This document shows positions 1 through 9,011 of a stretch of 64,000 nucleotides of DNA, piece by piece. How positions within the stretch are numbered: the stretch's first letter is position 1; the number at the start of each line of letters is the position of its first letter. The translations under genes were made by a program, and so were the position numbers. This DNA comes from Rhodopseudomonas telluris (GTDB taxonomy: Bacteria; Pseudomonadota; Alphaproteobacteria; Rhizobiales; Xanthobacteraceae). The DNA lies in assembly GCF_042432815.1 (NCBI RefSeq), contig NZ_JBHLWM010000008.1:868001-932000 (forward strand), in the 5' to 3' direction. The notes beneath the pieces are model-generated. The model saw only the letters and a list, made by a program, of their open reading frames with translations, was not told the DNA's origin and searched no databases.

Positions 1-186
1 GTCGATGCCGTAGGTCGCGAGCTTGTCGTTGGGGCTGAGCAGCTTGAAAACCGTCGAGCGGCGGAAGATCAGATCCGGATCGTCCGCGGCGGACGCTGAT
101 GTCGCAGCAAACCCGGCCAGAACCAGCCCGGCTAGCGCGGCGCATTTCAAGCGGCTGAAAAGCGATGTGGTGTGACGACGTGTCAT
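1..186 (-). CDS. creA: CreA family periplasmic protein, partial (3' end cut by window edge)
   Basis: Only the first 62 codons are in the window, starting at the ATG at 184-186. They show a secretion signal: basic residues (MTRRH, then RLK), a hydrophobic stretch and an Ala-rich cleavage region ending ASAA. The mature start then reads DDPDLIFRRSTVFKLLSPND, which resembles the CreA family pattern in which a TVFK-like segment follows shortly after the signal peptide. CreA proteins are small, probably periplasmic proteins of unknown biochemical role. The gene is divergent from the L,D-transpeptidase gene that follows. The family call rests on a short N-terminal stretch, so confidence is moderate. 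Confidence 0.65.
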   Translation of the reverse strand, partial: MTRRHTTSLFSRLKCAALAGLVLAGFAATSASAADDPDLIFRRSTVFKLLSPNDKLATYGID

Positions 187-393
187 CCGTGTCTCCGTTG
201 AAGCTGCAGCCCATGTGGGGATCAGGAAACGCTTGAAAAGATGCCGGCGCACTTCGACTCTGGTTTAACGTCCTGTGAAGCTTTTTTGTTAAGCTTTCAT
301 CATATGCGCTGGAAGAGAGCGCCGGCGCAGTGAACGCGCTGGGTGCCTGCGGCACTAATCTGAGATTCCGCTCAAGAGATTCGGGGACCAAGC

Positions 394-2046
394 GTGGGTT
401 TGAAACAGTTGTCGTTTTCGCCAGACACCGCGCCGCGCAGCGGTAAAACCGAACTCACCCCCGGGACAATCTCCAGAACGGCGATGCGCGCGGGGCTGCT
501 GACGGCCGCCGGCGTCTTCGCCCTCACCTCCGAAGCCAATGCGACCAGCTGGTGGTGGCCTGACAACGACACCGCAGTTTACGATACGCCAGCACCACCG
601 ATGCCGGCGAAACGCGCGCCCCGCAAGCAGCCGCATTTCGACGGCCGACAAGAGAAGCTGCTCGAACAGCAGACCGCGAAACCACGGGGCCCGCTGCTGA
701 TCTCGGTCTCGATCGATCAACAGAAGCTGCGCGTCTACGACGCCAACGGCTTCTTCGCCGAGTCGCCGATTTCCACCGGCATGCGCGGCCATGCGACGCC
801 CATGGGCGTGTTCAGCGTCATCCAGAAAAACAAATGGCATCGCTCCAACATCTATAGCGGTGCGCCGATGCCCTACATGCAGCGCATCACGTGGTCGGGC
901 ATCGCGTTGCATGCCGGCGTGGTCCCAGGCTACCCGGCGTCGCACGGCTGCATCCGGATGCCGAACGGGTTTGCGATGAAGATGTGGGGGTGGACCCGAA
1001 TGGGCGCCCGAGTGATCGTCACGCCCGGGGACATCACGCCGACCAACTTCTCTCACGCGCTGCTGACCACCAAGCGTCCCGCTTTGCCCGAGACCGCGCC
1101 GATCGCATCCGATCCGCAGAAGCCGACCACGACGTCGAAATCGGACAAGGCGGCTGCGGCCGAGCCAACACATGATTCGCCCCAGCCGGAGCTGCGTGCC
1201 AGCATTCTGCACGAAGAGCCACAGGCCATGGTGAGGACCGCCGACGCCAGCGGAGATTCTTCGGCAGGCGCGGTCGTATCGGACTCGTCCCATCAAGCGA
1301 CGGCTGCAGAGGCCAAGGCGGAAGCCGAGGCGACGATGGCCCCCGCGATGACACCGCAGCCCGATGTGACGGAAGCCGCAGCCTCAGATACCGCCGAGCC
1401 CGTGACGACGGCTTCGGTGACGAAGCCGGCAGAGGCCAAGGCTGGCAATTCTGTCTCAACGGAAAAAGCTTCGTCTACCAACGAGAAAGCGCCGACAATT
1501 CAGCCGGCGGATAAAGTCGATGCGGCCACCGACAGCGCGGCTCCGAAAGACCAGTCTCGTCCCATGGAGCCGGCCGTGACGGCTACGCCCGAACTGCCCG
1601 CGGCCAAGCGTGGCGGCGGTCAGATCGCCGTGTTCGTCAGCGCAAAAGATCAGAAGCTTTACGTCCGCCAGAACATGACACCGTTGTTCGACGTTCCGGT
1701 CACGATCGCAGCCGGCGAACGGCCGCTCGGCACGCACGTATTTACCGCTGAGCTCGCGAAGGACGACAGCGTGCGCTGGACGGTTGTGTCGTTGCCAGCC
1801 CCCCGACGGACCGAAGATCCGAGCAATTCCCGTCGTATTAAGAAGGTCTTGCCGGCCGAAGTGAAGACATTGCCGGAACCGGATGGTCCCGCTGCAGCGC
1901 TCGACAGGCTGACGGTGCCGCCGGACGCCATGGCCCGTATTGCGGAGGCCATCTCGACCGGTTCGTCATTGATCGTCTCCGATCAAAGCATCAGCGCGAG
2001 CGGCGAGACTGGGCAGGGCACCGACTTCATCATTCGTCTGCGCTGA
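394..2046 (+). CDS. YkuD-type L,D-transpeptidase with long C-terminal extension
   Basis: Probable cell-envelope enzyme that forms 3-3 peptidoglycan cross-links or attaches proteins to peptidoglycan. The catalytic YkuD motif is clear: His173 (in IALHAGV) and SHGCIRMP with nucleophile Cys186. A hydrophobic segment at about residues 33-50 looks like a late signal peptide or anchor. After the catalytic domain (about 100-215) comes a low-complexity Ala/Glu/Thr/Pro-rich linker (about 240-400). A second segment from about residue 408 (QIAVFVSAKDQKLYVRQ) resembles the start of the YkuD fold (LISVSIDQQKLRVYDA, about 105-120) but has no SHGC motif. At 550 aa it is much longer than a minimal YkuD protein. 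The GTG start follows GGGGA at a suitable distance. Its exact cross-linking activity cannot be read from sequence. Confidence 0.88.
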   Translation: MGLKQLSFSPDTAPRSGKTELTPGTISRTAMRAGLLTAAGVFALTSEANATSWWWPDNDTAVYDTPAPPMPAKRAPRKQPHFDGRQEKLLEQQTAKPRGPLLISVSIDQQKLRVYDANGFFAESPISTGMRGHATPMGVFSVIQKNKWHRSNIYSGAPMPYMQRITWSGIALHAGVVPGYPASHGCIRMPNGFAMKMWGWTRMGARVIVTPGDITPTNFSHALLTTKRPALPETAPIASDPQKPTTTSKSDKAAAAEPTHDSPQPELRASILHEEPQAMVRTADASGDSSAGAVVSDSSHQATAAEAKAEAEATMAPAMTPQPDVTEAAASDTAEPVTTASVTKPAEAKAGNSVSTEKASSTNEKAPTIQPADKVDAATDSAAPKDQSRPMEPAVTATPELPAAKRGGGQIAVFVSAKDQKLYVRQNMTPLFDVPVTIAAGERPLGTHVFTAELAKDDSVRWTVVSLPAPRRTEDPSNSRRIKKVLPAEVKTLPEPDGPAAALDRLTVPPDAMARIAEAISTGSSLIVSDQSISASGETGQGTDFIIRLR

Positions 2047-2256
2047 CCGTTGCCACTCGGCGAGCCGCCGCGGGCAGCTTGCCGGTTGCAGACGCTGTGG
2101 CCGCCGTGCACGCGACGCGCGCGAATCTGCGGGCAACTCACCGCGGCGGGTGAATAACCGTTGCCCGGGCCGCTTTTATGCCTCTACTTTGACCGCAACA
2201 TGCGAGAGCGTCTGCGGTTTTGACGTGTGTCGAACCGCAAACGGCGACGGAGGACG

Positions 2257-3207
2257 ATGAATATGCGGATCGCGGCAGGCCTTGTGATTGCAGGTGCGGT
2301 TTCTCTTAGCGCGATCGGGCTCGCCTGGTCGCAGGGAACGCCGAAAGCAGGCGCAGCCGCACAGCCCGCCCCGTCGGCGGCCGCCCCCGCCCCCGCCCCC
2401 GCACCTGCTCCGGTCAAACAGGCCTGCGCCAATCCCGACGCGCTCGGTGTCGGCCGTGTCGTCGAGATCGACACCACCGGTGGTCCGGGCTTCGGCTTCG
2501 AACACTTCAAGCAGCTCGACTTCCTGCGCGACAAGGAAGTCGTGCTGACCTTCGATGACGGTCCCTGGCCGGTGAACACGCCGGCAGTGCTGAAGGCCTT
2601 GGCCGATCAATGCACCAAGGCGATCTTCTTCCCGATCGGCAAGCACGCCACCTATCATCCCGAGATCCTCAAGCAGGTTGCCGCCGCCGGCCACACCATC
2701 GGTGCGCACACCTGGTCGCACGCCAATCTCGCCAACAAGAAGCTGACCGAGGATCAGCGCAAGGACGAGATCGAAAAGGGATACGCTGCGGTGAAATGGG
2801 CGCTCGGTACCGCGCCCTCGCCGTTCTTCCGCTTCCCGGCCCTGCAGCATCCGCCGGAGATGGTCACCTATCTCGGCACCCGCAACATCGCGATGTTCTC
2901 CTGCGATCTCGACTCGTTCGACTTCAAAGCGCGCAAGTCCGAGCAGGTGGTCGACACCGTGATGAAGAAGCTCGACAAGCTCGGCAAGGGCATCATCCTG
3001 ATGCACGACTTCCAGCGGAGCACCGCGGAGGCGATGCCTGAACTGCTGCGCCGCCTGAAGGCCGGCGGCTACAAGGTCGTGCAGATGCGGGCCAAGGCGC
3101 CGGTCGAGACCTTCGCCAAGTACGATGAAGAACTCGCCAAGAGCAATCCGCTGCCGACGGTCAGTTCGCGGCCGGTCAGCTCGGTCGTGCAGACGATCTC
3201 CGAATAA
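2257..3207 (+). CDS. Secreted polysaccharide deacetylase (NodB-homology domain)
   Basis: Predicted exported carbohydrate esterase family 4 enzyme, likely removing N- or O-acetyl groups from peptidoglycan or an extracellular polysaccharide. The N-terminus is a signal peptide (MNMRIAAGLVIAGAVSLSAI) followed by an Ala/Pro linker. The NodB motifs are visible: TFDDGP with the catalytic and metal Asp pair at about 100-101, the HTWSH metal-binding histidines, the RFP segment, and a late MHDF motif. The start is uncertain. GGAGG at 2249-2253 lies 3 nt before ATG 2257 and 9 nt before ATG 2263, so translation may begin at 2263. An in-frame GTG at 2227 is less likely. It follows the L,D-transpeptidase on the same strand after about 200 bp with no obvious signal, and both act on the envelope. 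Confidence 0.88.
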   Translation: MNMRIAAGLVIAGAVSLSAIGLAWSQGTPKAGAAAQPAPSAAAPAPAPAPAPVKQACANPDALGVGRVVEIDTTGGPGFGFEHFKQLDFLRDKEVVLTFDDGPWPVNTPAVLKALADQCTKAIFFPIGKHATYHPEILKQVAAAGHTIGAHTWSHANLANKKLTEDQRKDEIEKGYAAVKWALGTAPSPFFRFPALQHPPEMVTYLGTRNIAMFSCDLDSFDFKARKSEQVVDTVMKKLDKLGKGIILMHDFQRSTAEAMPELLRRLKAGGYKVVQMRAKAPVETFAKYDEELAKSNPLPTVSSRPVSSVVQTISE

Positions 3208-3246
3208 GCGGGCCCTATTTTTGCGTAACTGGATCTCGAACGCCCG

Positions 3247-3816
3247 ATGACGGGCCCATCGACGCTGCAAATCGAAGGCTTCGTCATCGTCTCCGCCGAG
3301 GGCAATCTGGCGGACGCCTCTGGCGTGATGCCGGACGCTCTGAAGTTCGAAGGCGACCAACGCTTCTTCGCCGCGGCGCTCGACGGCGCGGCACTGATCG
3401 TGCACGGCCGCAATTCGTACGAGGATCAACCCAACTCGCCCTACCGCAAGCGGCTGGTGGTGACGCGGAAAATCACAGGCCTCGCCCCGGACCCCAATAA
3501 TCCAAGAGCCTTGCTGTGGAATCCGGCCAGTGTCGCATTCGACGAGGCGCGGGCTCAAGCCGACGTCCAGTCGGGCATGATCGCCATCATCGGCGGGCCT
3601 GACATCTTCGCGATGTTCTTCGACCGTTACGACACGTTCTGGCTGTCGGAAGCGCCCAAGGTCCATCTGCCGGATGGCGAACCATGTTTCCCCGGTGTGC
3701 CGGCACAGACACCACAGCAGCTTCTCGCGAGCCATGGGCTGAGAGCCGCCGGCCGCGTCGTGCTCGACGCCGCCAACGACGTTAGTGTCACACCGTGGCG
3801 GAAGTCGTTCGACTAG
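3247..3816 (+). CDS. Dihydrofolate reductase / RibD C-terminal-like reductase
   Basis: A 189-residue protein with the fold pattern of the RibD C-terminal/DHFR-like superfamily: a beta strand near the N-terminus (IEGFVIVSAEGNLAD), a nucleotide-binding-type stretch (ALIVHGRNSYE), and the typical IIGGPDIFAMF motif followed by FWLSEAPKV. Members use NADPH to reduce pterin- or ribosyl-aminopyrimidine-like substrates, but the substrate here is unknown. It is not the riboflavin RibD, which is present separately near 39 kb. It follows the deacetylase by 40 bp and could be cotranscribed. Its stop TAG overlaps the stop of the convergent DoxX gene in a shared CTAG. Confidence 0.75.
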   Translation: MTGPSTLQIEGFVIVSAEGNLADASGVMPDALKFEGDQRFFAAALDGAALIVHGRNSYEDQPNSPYRKRLVVTRKITGLAPDPNNPRALLWNPASVAFDEARAQADVQSGMIAIIGGPDIFAMFFDRYDTFWLSEAPKVHLPDGEPCFPGVPAQTPQQLLASHGLRAAGRVVLDAANDVSVTPWRKSFD

Positions 3817-4259
3817 ACGTCGTGAGACGCGACGGCGGTAGGCGTTCCGCGGCCAATTCCAGCGATAATGAACAGCGCGCCGATCAGCGAGAGGTTCTTC
3901 AGCGCTGCGATCAGGTTGTTCTGCGCGTCGGCTCCGGTCTGGTTCCAGAAGTCGTGGTAGTAAAAGATCGTCGCTGCAACAAACAACACCAGGATCAGCG
4001 AGAAGAAACGCGCACCAAAGTTCAGCGCGATCATCAGCCCGCAGATGAGTTCGGTCGCGCCGGCGGCGATCGCCAGCATCTGCGCGAACGGCATCCCGGC
4101 CAAGCCTTCGAGCTGCGACGTGTAGGTGGTGAGCATCTCCGGCACGACGATCTTCTGGGTCAGCTGCGTCGTCGTGGTGAGATCGAGCAGCTTGGAGGCC
4201 CCGGTGAAGATGAACAACACGGCAAACAGAAAGCGCCCGACAGACACGAAAGCAGGCAT
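3813..4259 (-). CDS. DoxX family membrane protein
   Basis: Small integral membrane protein (148 aa) with about four hydrophobic segments: residues 3-22, a middle pair including MLAIAAGATELICGLMIAL and FFSLILVLFVAATIFYY, and a C-terminal LIGALFIIAGIG. The N-terminal pattern VGRFLFAVLFIFTGASKL is typical of DoxX/SURF4-like proteins. The function is not established; family members have been linked to thiol and redox stress. I chose ATG 4259 because GAGG sits 7 nt upstream; a GTG at 4271 is an alternative. The gene is convergent with the DHFR-like reductase and shares its CTAG stop palindrome. Confidence 0.85.
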   Translation of the reverse strand: MPAFVSVGRFLFAVLFIFTGASKLLDLTTTTQLTQKIVVPEMLTTYTSQLEGLAGMPFAQMLAIAAGATELICGLMIALNFGARFFSLILVLFVAATIFYYHDFWNQTGADAQNNLIAALKNLSLIGALFIIAGIGRGTPTAVASHDV

Positions 4260-4367
4260 GGTCGACCTCACTGGCAGCGGCGGAAACGCGCAGCAAGTAT
4301 GAGGAGTCGTCGGCCGCTTTTCAAACGGTCAGATCGCGTACCGATGGCTTACGCACCGCGAGTTGAA

Positions 4368-4396
4368 GAAAAACGGCCCCGCTTCACGCGGAGCCG
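4368..4396 (-). terminator. Rho-independent terminator of maeB
   Basis: Read on the minus strand, CGGCTCCGC and GCGGGGCCG form a 9-bp stem (one G-T pair) with a 5-nt loop, followed directly by TTTTTCTTC. It lies about 70 nt beyond the malic enzyme stop codon, the expected place for its terminator. Confidence 0.75.
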
Positions 4397-4465
4397 CTCT
4401 TGTTCCTCAAATCAGTGTCGCGCGTGCATCATATGGGGACGTGCGACCTCGCGCCGTCACGCGCC

Positions 4466-6775
4466 TCAGGCGAACAGCGTGCGCTGATGCCGCCCTGCTC
4501 GTTCCTGCGCTTCGACCACCGCGACGGCGGTCATGTTCAGGATGCCGCGCGAGGTTACCGACGGCGTCAGAATGTGCGCCGGCCGTGCAGGGCCAACCAG
4601 GATCGGACCGACCGGCAGCGCGTCTGCCAGCACCTTGATCATCTGGTAGGCGATGTTGGCGCTGTCGAGGTTCGGCATGATCAGGACGTTGGCGCCACCC
4701 TCCAGTCGCGAATGCGGCAGGATCATTTCGCGGGCGCTCTGCACCAGCGCGCTGTCACCCTGCATTTCGCCGTCGGATTCGATCTCCGGATGACGCTCCG
4801 CCAGCAGAGCGGTCGCCCGCCGCATCTTTGCCGACGACTCGGTCGGATAGCTGCCGAAATCCGAATGTGACAGGAAGGCGATCTTCGGCTTGATGTTGAA
4901 GCGCTGCACGTGGACCGCTGCGAGCGCCGCGACCTCCGCCAGCTCTTCGGCCGTCGGATTAGGCCTCACCTGGGTGTCGGCGAGGAAGATCGCGCCCTTG
5001 CTGGTGATCATCAGCGCCAGCGCCGCATAGTCGGAGACGCCGGGCAGCAGGCCGATGACGTCACGGACGTGACGCAGATGATTCATGTAGCGGCCGTCGA
5101 GGCCGCAAATCATCGCATCGGCTTCGCCGCGGGCCACCGCGAGCGCGGCGATCACGGTCGAATTGGTGCGCACAACCGTGCGCGCCGCCGCCGGCGTCAC
5201 GCCGGAGCGACCGGCGATATCGACATAGGACTGCACGTAGGAGCGATAGCGCGGATCGTCCTGCGGGTTGATCAGGTCGAAATCCTCACCCGGTTTGATC
5301 GACAGGCCGCTGCGCTTGATCCGTGCCTCGACCACCGACGGCCGGCCGACCAGGATCGGCCGCGCCAGCTTCTCCTCGAGGATGGTCTGCACCGCGTGCA
5401 GCACACGCTCGTCTTCGCCTTCGGCGTAAATGACACGGACGGGCTGCGCCTTGGCCTTGGCGAACACCGGTTTCATCACCAGGCCGGAGCGGAAGGCGAA
5501 GCGTTCGAGTTGCGCGTAGTAATCGTCGAACGAGGTGATCGGCCGCGTCGCGACGCCGGAATCCATCGCCGCCATCGCCACCGCGGGCGCGATGCGCAGG
5601 ATCAGGCGCGGATCGAACGGGCTCGGGATCAGCGAGCCGGCGCCGAAACCCAGCACTTCGTCGGTGTCGAGCCCGGCCGCCACCGGATCGGCCGGCGGAT
5701 CACGCGCAAGCTGCGCGATCGCGTCGACCGCAGCAATCTTCATCGCTTCGTTGATCGCGGTGGCGCCGACGTCGAGCGCGCCGCGGAAGATATACGGGAA
5801 GCACAGGACGTTGTTGACCTGGTTCGGGAAGTCCGAGCGTCCGGTGCAGATGAGCGCGTCGGGACGCACCTTGCGGACCTCGTCCGGCATGATCTCGGGC
5901 GTCGGATTGGCGAGCGCCATCACCAGCGGCTTCTCGGCCATCTGCTGCACCATCTCGGGCGTCAGCACCTTCGGGCCGGACAGACCGAGGAAAACGTCGG
6001 CGCCAGGGATCACTTCGGCCAGCGTCCGCTTGTCGGTCTTCTGCGCGTAGACCTCCTTCCAGCGGTCCATCAGCACATTGCGGCCTTCGTAGACGAGGCC
6101 TTCGAGATCACAGACCCAGATGTTCTCGCGCTTGGCGCCGAGCGACACCAGGAGGTTGAGACAGGCGAGCGCGGCCGCGCCGGCGCCGGCGGTGACAATC
6201 TTGACGTCGCCGATATCCTTGCCTTTCAGCAGCAGCGCGTTCTTGACCGCAGCGCCGACGATGATCGCAGTGCCGTGCTGATCATCGTGGAACACCGGGA
6301 TCTTCATGCGCTCTTTGAGCTGCGCCTCGATCTCGAAGCACTCCGGGCCCTTGATGTCCTCGAGATTGATGCCGCCGAAGGTCGGCTCCAGCGCCGCCAC
6401 GGTCTCGACCACACGCTCGATCGTGTCGGCGGCGATCTCGATGTCGAACACGTCGATGTCGGCGAACTTCTTGAACAGAACCGCCTTGCCTTCCATCACC
6501 GGCTTGGACGCCAGCGGCCCGATATTGCCGAGGCCGAGCACCGCGGTGCCGTTGGTGACCACCGCGACCAAATTGCCGCGCACCGTGAGATCGGCCGCCT
6601 GCGACGGATCGGCCGCGATCGCATTACAGGCCGCGGCGACGCCCGGCGTGTAGGCGAGCGCCAGATCGCGCTGGTTGGCGAGCGGCTTCGAGGCGTGGAC
6701 CTCGAGTTTGCCGGGGCGCGGCGAACGGTGATAAGCGAGCGCCTGGGATTGCAGATCTTCAGAATTGGACGCCAT
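4466..6775 (-). CDS. maeB: NADP-dependent malic enzyme with C-terminal phosphotransacetylase-like domain
   Basis: Oxidative decarboxylation of malate to pyruvate with NADPH formation, cytosolic. The N-terminal half (about 10-430) is a malic enzyme: VHASKPLANQRDLALAYTPGV, the NGTAVLGLGNIGPLASKPVMEGK segments, the metal-site region FHDDQHGTAI, and the nucleotide-binding stretch IVTAGAGAAALACLNL. The C-terminal half (about 435-760) resembles phosphate acetyltransferase (VIYAEGEDERVLHA, ANVLIMPNLDSANI). In known MaeB proteins this domain is regulatory, binding acetyl-CoA, rather than catalytic. The length of 769 aa fits the family. I chose ATG 6775 because GGAG lies 8 nt upstream; an in-frame ATG at 6802 adds nine residues. 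A terminator follows the gene. Confidence 0.95.
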   Translation of the reverse strand: MASNSEDLQSQALAYHRSPRPGKLEVHASKPLANQRDLALAYTPGVAAACNAIAADPSQAADLTVRGNLVAVVTNGTAVLGLGNIGPLASKPVMEGKAVLFKKFADIDVFDIEIAADTIERVVETVAALEPTFGGINLEDIKGPECFEIEAQLKERMKIPVFHDDQHGTAIIVGAAVKNALLLKGKDIGDVKIVTAGAGAAALACLNLLVSLGAKRENIWVCDLEGLVYEGRNVLMDRWKEVYAQKTDKRTLAEVIPGADVFLGLSGPKVLTPEMVQQMAEKPLVMALANPTPEIMPDEVRKVRPDALICTGRSDFPNQVNNVLCFPYIFRGALDVGATAINEAMKIAAVDAIAQLARDPPADPVAAGLDTDEVLGFGAGSLIPSPFDPRLILRIAPAVAMAAMDSGVATRPITSFDDYYAQLERFAFRSGLVMKPVFAKAKAQPVRVIYAEGEDERVLHAVQTILEEKLARPILVGRPSVVEARIKRSGLSIKPGEDFDLINPQDDPRYRSYVQSYVDIAGRSGVTPAAARTVVRTNSTVIAALAVARGEADAMICGLDGRYMNHLRHVRDVIGLLPGVSDYAALALMITSKGAIFLADTQVRPNPTAEELAEVAALAAVHVQRFNIKPKIAFLSHSDFGSYPTESSAKMRRATALLAERHPEIESDGEMQGDSALVQSAREMILPHSRLEGGANVLIMPNLDSANIAYQMIKVLADALPVGPILVGPARPAHILTPSVTSRGILNMTAVAVVEAQERAGRHQRTLFA

Positions 6776-6862
6776 GCGGTCTCCGGGCGGCTTCGTCGGC
6801 ACGGGATTGCCGATCCTGCCATTGTCGTATCAGCAGCGGTTGATACCAATTTGTCTCGCGCA

Positions 6863-6883
6863 TGTCCGCTCGTTACGGACATA
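6863..6883. promoter_or_regulatory. 7-bp dyad in the maeB leader, possible operator
   Basis: ATGTCCG and CGGACAT are perfect inverted repeats separated by 7 nt, about 90-110 nt upstream of the maeB start. The half-site length and spacing suit a dimeric regulator. No protein can be assigned from sequence. Confidence 0.35.
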
Positions 6884-6941
6884 GCGGTCATCACGCCTAC
6901 GCAACATCACAAGGTCGCGCTCACACAACCCTCGATACGCC

Positions 6942-6966
6942 GATGCCCGCGGCACGCGCGGGCATC
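6942..6966 (-). terminator. Hairpin downstream of aspS
   Basis: GATGCCCGCG and CGCGGGCATC form a perfect 10-bp stem with a 5-nt loop, 26 nt past the aspS stop codon. No T-run follows on the minus strand, so it may act as an RNA 3' end stabiliser or a weak terminator. Confidence 0.45.
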
Positions 6967-6991
6967 ACGAAATCCGGACCGAGGGCCGCGC

Positions 6992-8764
6992 TCACTCTTC
7001 CTGCAGATTGAGCCGGATGTGCAACTCGCGCAACTGCTTCGGCGTCACCTGCGACGGCGCGCCCATCAGCAGGTCCTCGGCGCGCTGGTTCATCGGGAAG
7101 AGCGAGATCTCACGCAGGTTCGTGGTGCCGCAAAGCAGCATCACGATGCGATCGACGCCCGCCGCCATGCCGCCATGCGGCGGCGCACCGTATTGGAAGG
7201 CGCGATACATGCCGCCGAAGCGGTCGATCACTTCCTGCTCGCCGTAGCCGGCGATCTCGAACGCCTTCACCATCGCCTCGGGGCGATGGTTGCGGATGCC
7301 GCCCGACGCGATCTCGTAGCCGTTGCAGGTGATGTCGTACTGGAACGCCTTGATGGTCAGCGGGTCCTGCCCCATCAACGCGTCCATGCCACCTTGCGGC
7401 ATCGAGAACGGGTTGTGCGAGAAGTCGACCTTCTTGTCGTCTTCGTTGTACTCGTACATCGGGAAGTCGACGACCCAGGCCAGCGCGAACTGATCCTTGT
7501 CGACGAGATTGAGCTCTTCGCCGACGCGGGTGCGCGCGAGGCCTGCGAACTTCACGAACTTCGCCGGATCACCGGCCACGAAGAACGCCGCATCGCCGGC
7601 CTTGAGGCCGAGTGCCGCGCGGATCGCTTCGGTGCGCTCCGCACCAATGTTGTTGGCCAAGGGACCAGCGCCCTCGCCGCCTTCGCGCCACATGATGTAG
7701 CCGAGGCCCGGCTGGCCTTCGCCCTGTGCCCACGAGTTCATGCGATCGCAGAACGCACGGCTGCCGCCGCCCGGACCTGGGATCGCCCAGACCTGATTGC
7801 GCTCTTCCTCCAGCATCCGCGCGAACACCTTGAAGCCCGAACCGCGGAAGTGCTCGGAGACGTCCCGCATCTCGATCGGGTTGCGCAGGTCCGGCTTGTC
7901 GGTGCCATATTTGCGCATCGAGTCCGCGAAGGCGATGCGCGGCCAGCCCTTGGTGACCCGCTTGCCCTTGGCGAACTCCTCGAACACGCCGGTAATCACC
8001 GGCTCCATCGCGGCGAACACGTCGTCCTGCGTGATGAAGCTCATCTCGACGTCGAGCTGATAGAACTCGCCCGGCAGACGATCGGCGCGCGGGTCTTCGT
8101 CGCGGAAGCACGGCGCGATCTGGAAGTAACGATCGAAGCCCGACATCATCAGCAGTTGCTTGTACTGCTGCGGCGCCTGCGGCAGCGCGTAGAACTTGCC
8201 GGGATGGATGCGGCTCGGCACCAGGAAGTCACGCGCGCCTTCCGGCGACGACGCCGTCAGGATAGGCGTCTGGAATTCGAAGAAGCCCTGCTCCTTCATC
8301 CGCCGGCGCATCGAGTCGACGATGGCGCCGCGGGTCATGATGTTCTGATGCAGCTTCTCTCGGCGCAGGTCGAGGAAGCGATAGCGCAGCCGCACGTCCT
8401 CCGGATACTCCTGCTCGCCGAACACCGGCAGCGGCAGTTCGCCGGCCGGGCCGAGCACTTCGATCTCGGTGACGAACACTTCGACCGCGCCGGTCGGCAA
8501 GTCCGGATTCTCAGTGCCGCCGGGACGCCGTCGGACCCGGCCGTCCATCCGCACCACCCATTCGGAGCGCAGTTTTTCGGCATCCTTGAAGGCCGGCGAA
8601 TCCGGATCGGCGACGCACTGGGTAATGCCGTAATGGTCGCGCAAATCGATGAACAGCACGCCGCCATGGTCGCGGATGCGATGGCACCAGCCGGACAGGC
8701 GGACGGTCTGGTCGATATCGCTGTCGCGGAGCGCGCCGCAAGTATGGGTTCGGTAACGGTGCAT
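6992..8764 (-). CDS. aspS: Aspartyl-tRNA synthetase (probably aspartyl/asparaginyl)
   Basis: Class II aminoacyl-tRNA synthetase charging tRNA-Asp, 590 aa, the usual bacterial length. Order: N-terminal OB-fold anticodon-binding domain (VRLSGWCHRIRDHGGVLFIDLRD), class II motif 2 (FRDEDPRADRLPGEFYQLD), the bacterial GAD insertion in the middle (about 300-410), and a C-terminal motif 3 region (GAPPHGGMAAGVDRIVMLL). Alphaproteobacterial AspRS is often non-discriminating and works with GatCAB amidotransferase to make Asn-tRNA-Asn. That is family knowledge and is not shown here. The gene is divergent from selO with about 250 bp between the starts. Confidence 0.97.
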   Translation of the reverse strand: MHRYRTHTCGALRDSDIDQTVRLSGWCHRIRDHGGVLFIDLRDHYGITQCVADPDSPAFKDAEKLRSEWVVRMDGRVRRRPGGTENPDLPTGAVEVFVTEIEVLGPAGELPLPVFGEQEYPEDVRLRYRFLDLRREKLHQNIMTRGAIVDSMRRRMKEQGFFEFQTPILTASSPEGARDFLVPSRIHPGKFYALPQAPQQYKQLLMMSGFDRYFQIAPCFRDEDPRADRLPGEFYQLDVEMSFITQDDVFAAMEPVITGVFEEFAKGKRVTKGWPRIAFADSMRKYGTDKPDLRNPIEMRDVSEHFRGSGFKVFARMLEEERNQVWAIPGPGGGSRAFCDRMNSWAQGEGQPGLGYIMWREGGEGAGPLANNIGAERTEAIRAALGLKAGDAAFFVAGDPAKFVKFAGLARTRVGEELNLVDKDQFALAWVVDFPMYEYNEDDKKVDFSHNPFSMPQGGMDALMGQDPLTIKAFQYDITCNGYEIASGGIRNHRPEAMVKAFEIAGYGEQEVIDRFGGMYRAFQYGAPPHGGMAAGVDRIVMLLCGTTNLREISLFPMNQRAEDLLMGAPSQVTPKQLRELHIRLNLQEE

Positions 8765-9011
8765 GGAAATCCCGGAAAGGCCGTCTTTGGGCAGAATCGA
8801 GCGTCCGCTGGCTTGCGGAGAGGGTCAGGGTTTACCCGAGCGAACCCATCGCGGCAACCAAATGAAACCCATTTCAGGGCCATTTGGCCTCCGCTCGCCC
8901 GGCCGGACGCATCGGACATGCCCGGCTGCGATCGACAGCCCGCCTCCAACTTGAAACCCCGCCGTTTCGAGCCGATTGTCCAAGGGGCGAACCATTCCTA
9001 TCTGGTGACCG

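Noticed and set aside
3247..3816. A second ribD
   Set aside because: It resembles only the C-terminal reductase fold, lacks the zinc deaminase motif (HAE...PCxxxxxxPPC), and ribD is complete elsewhere in the window.
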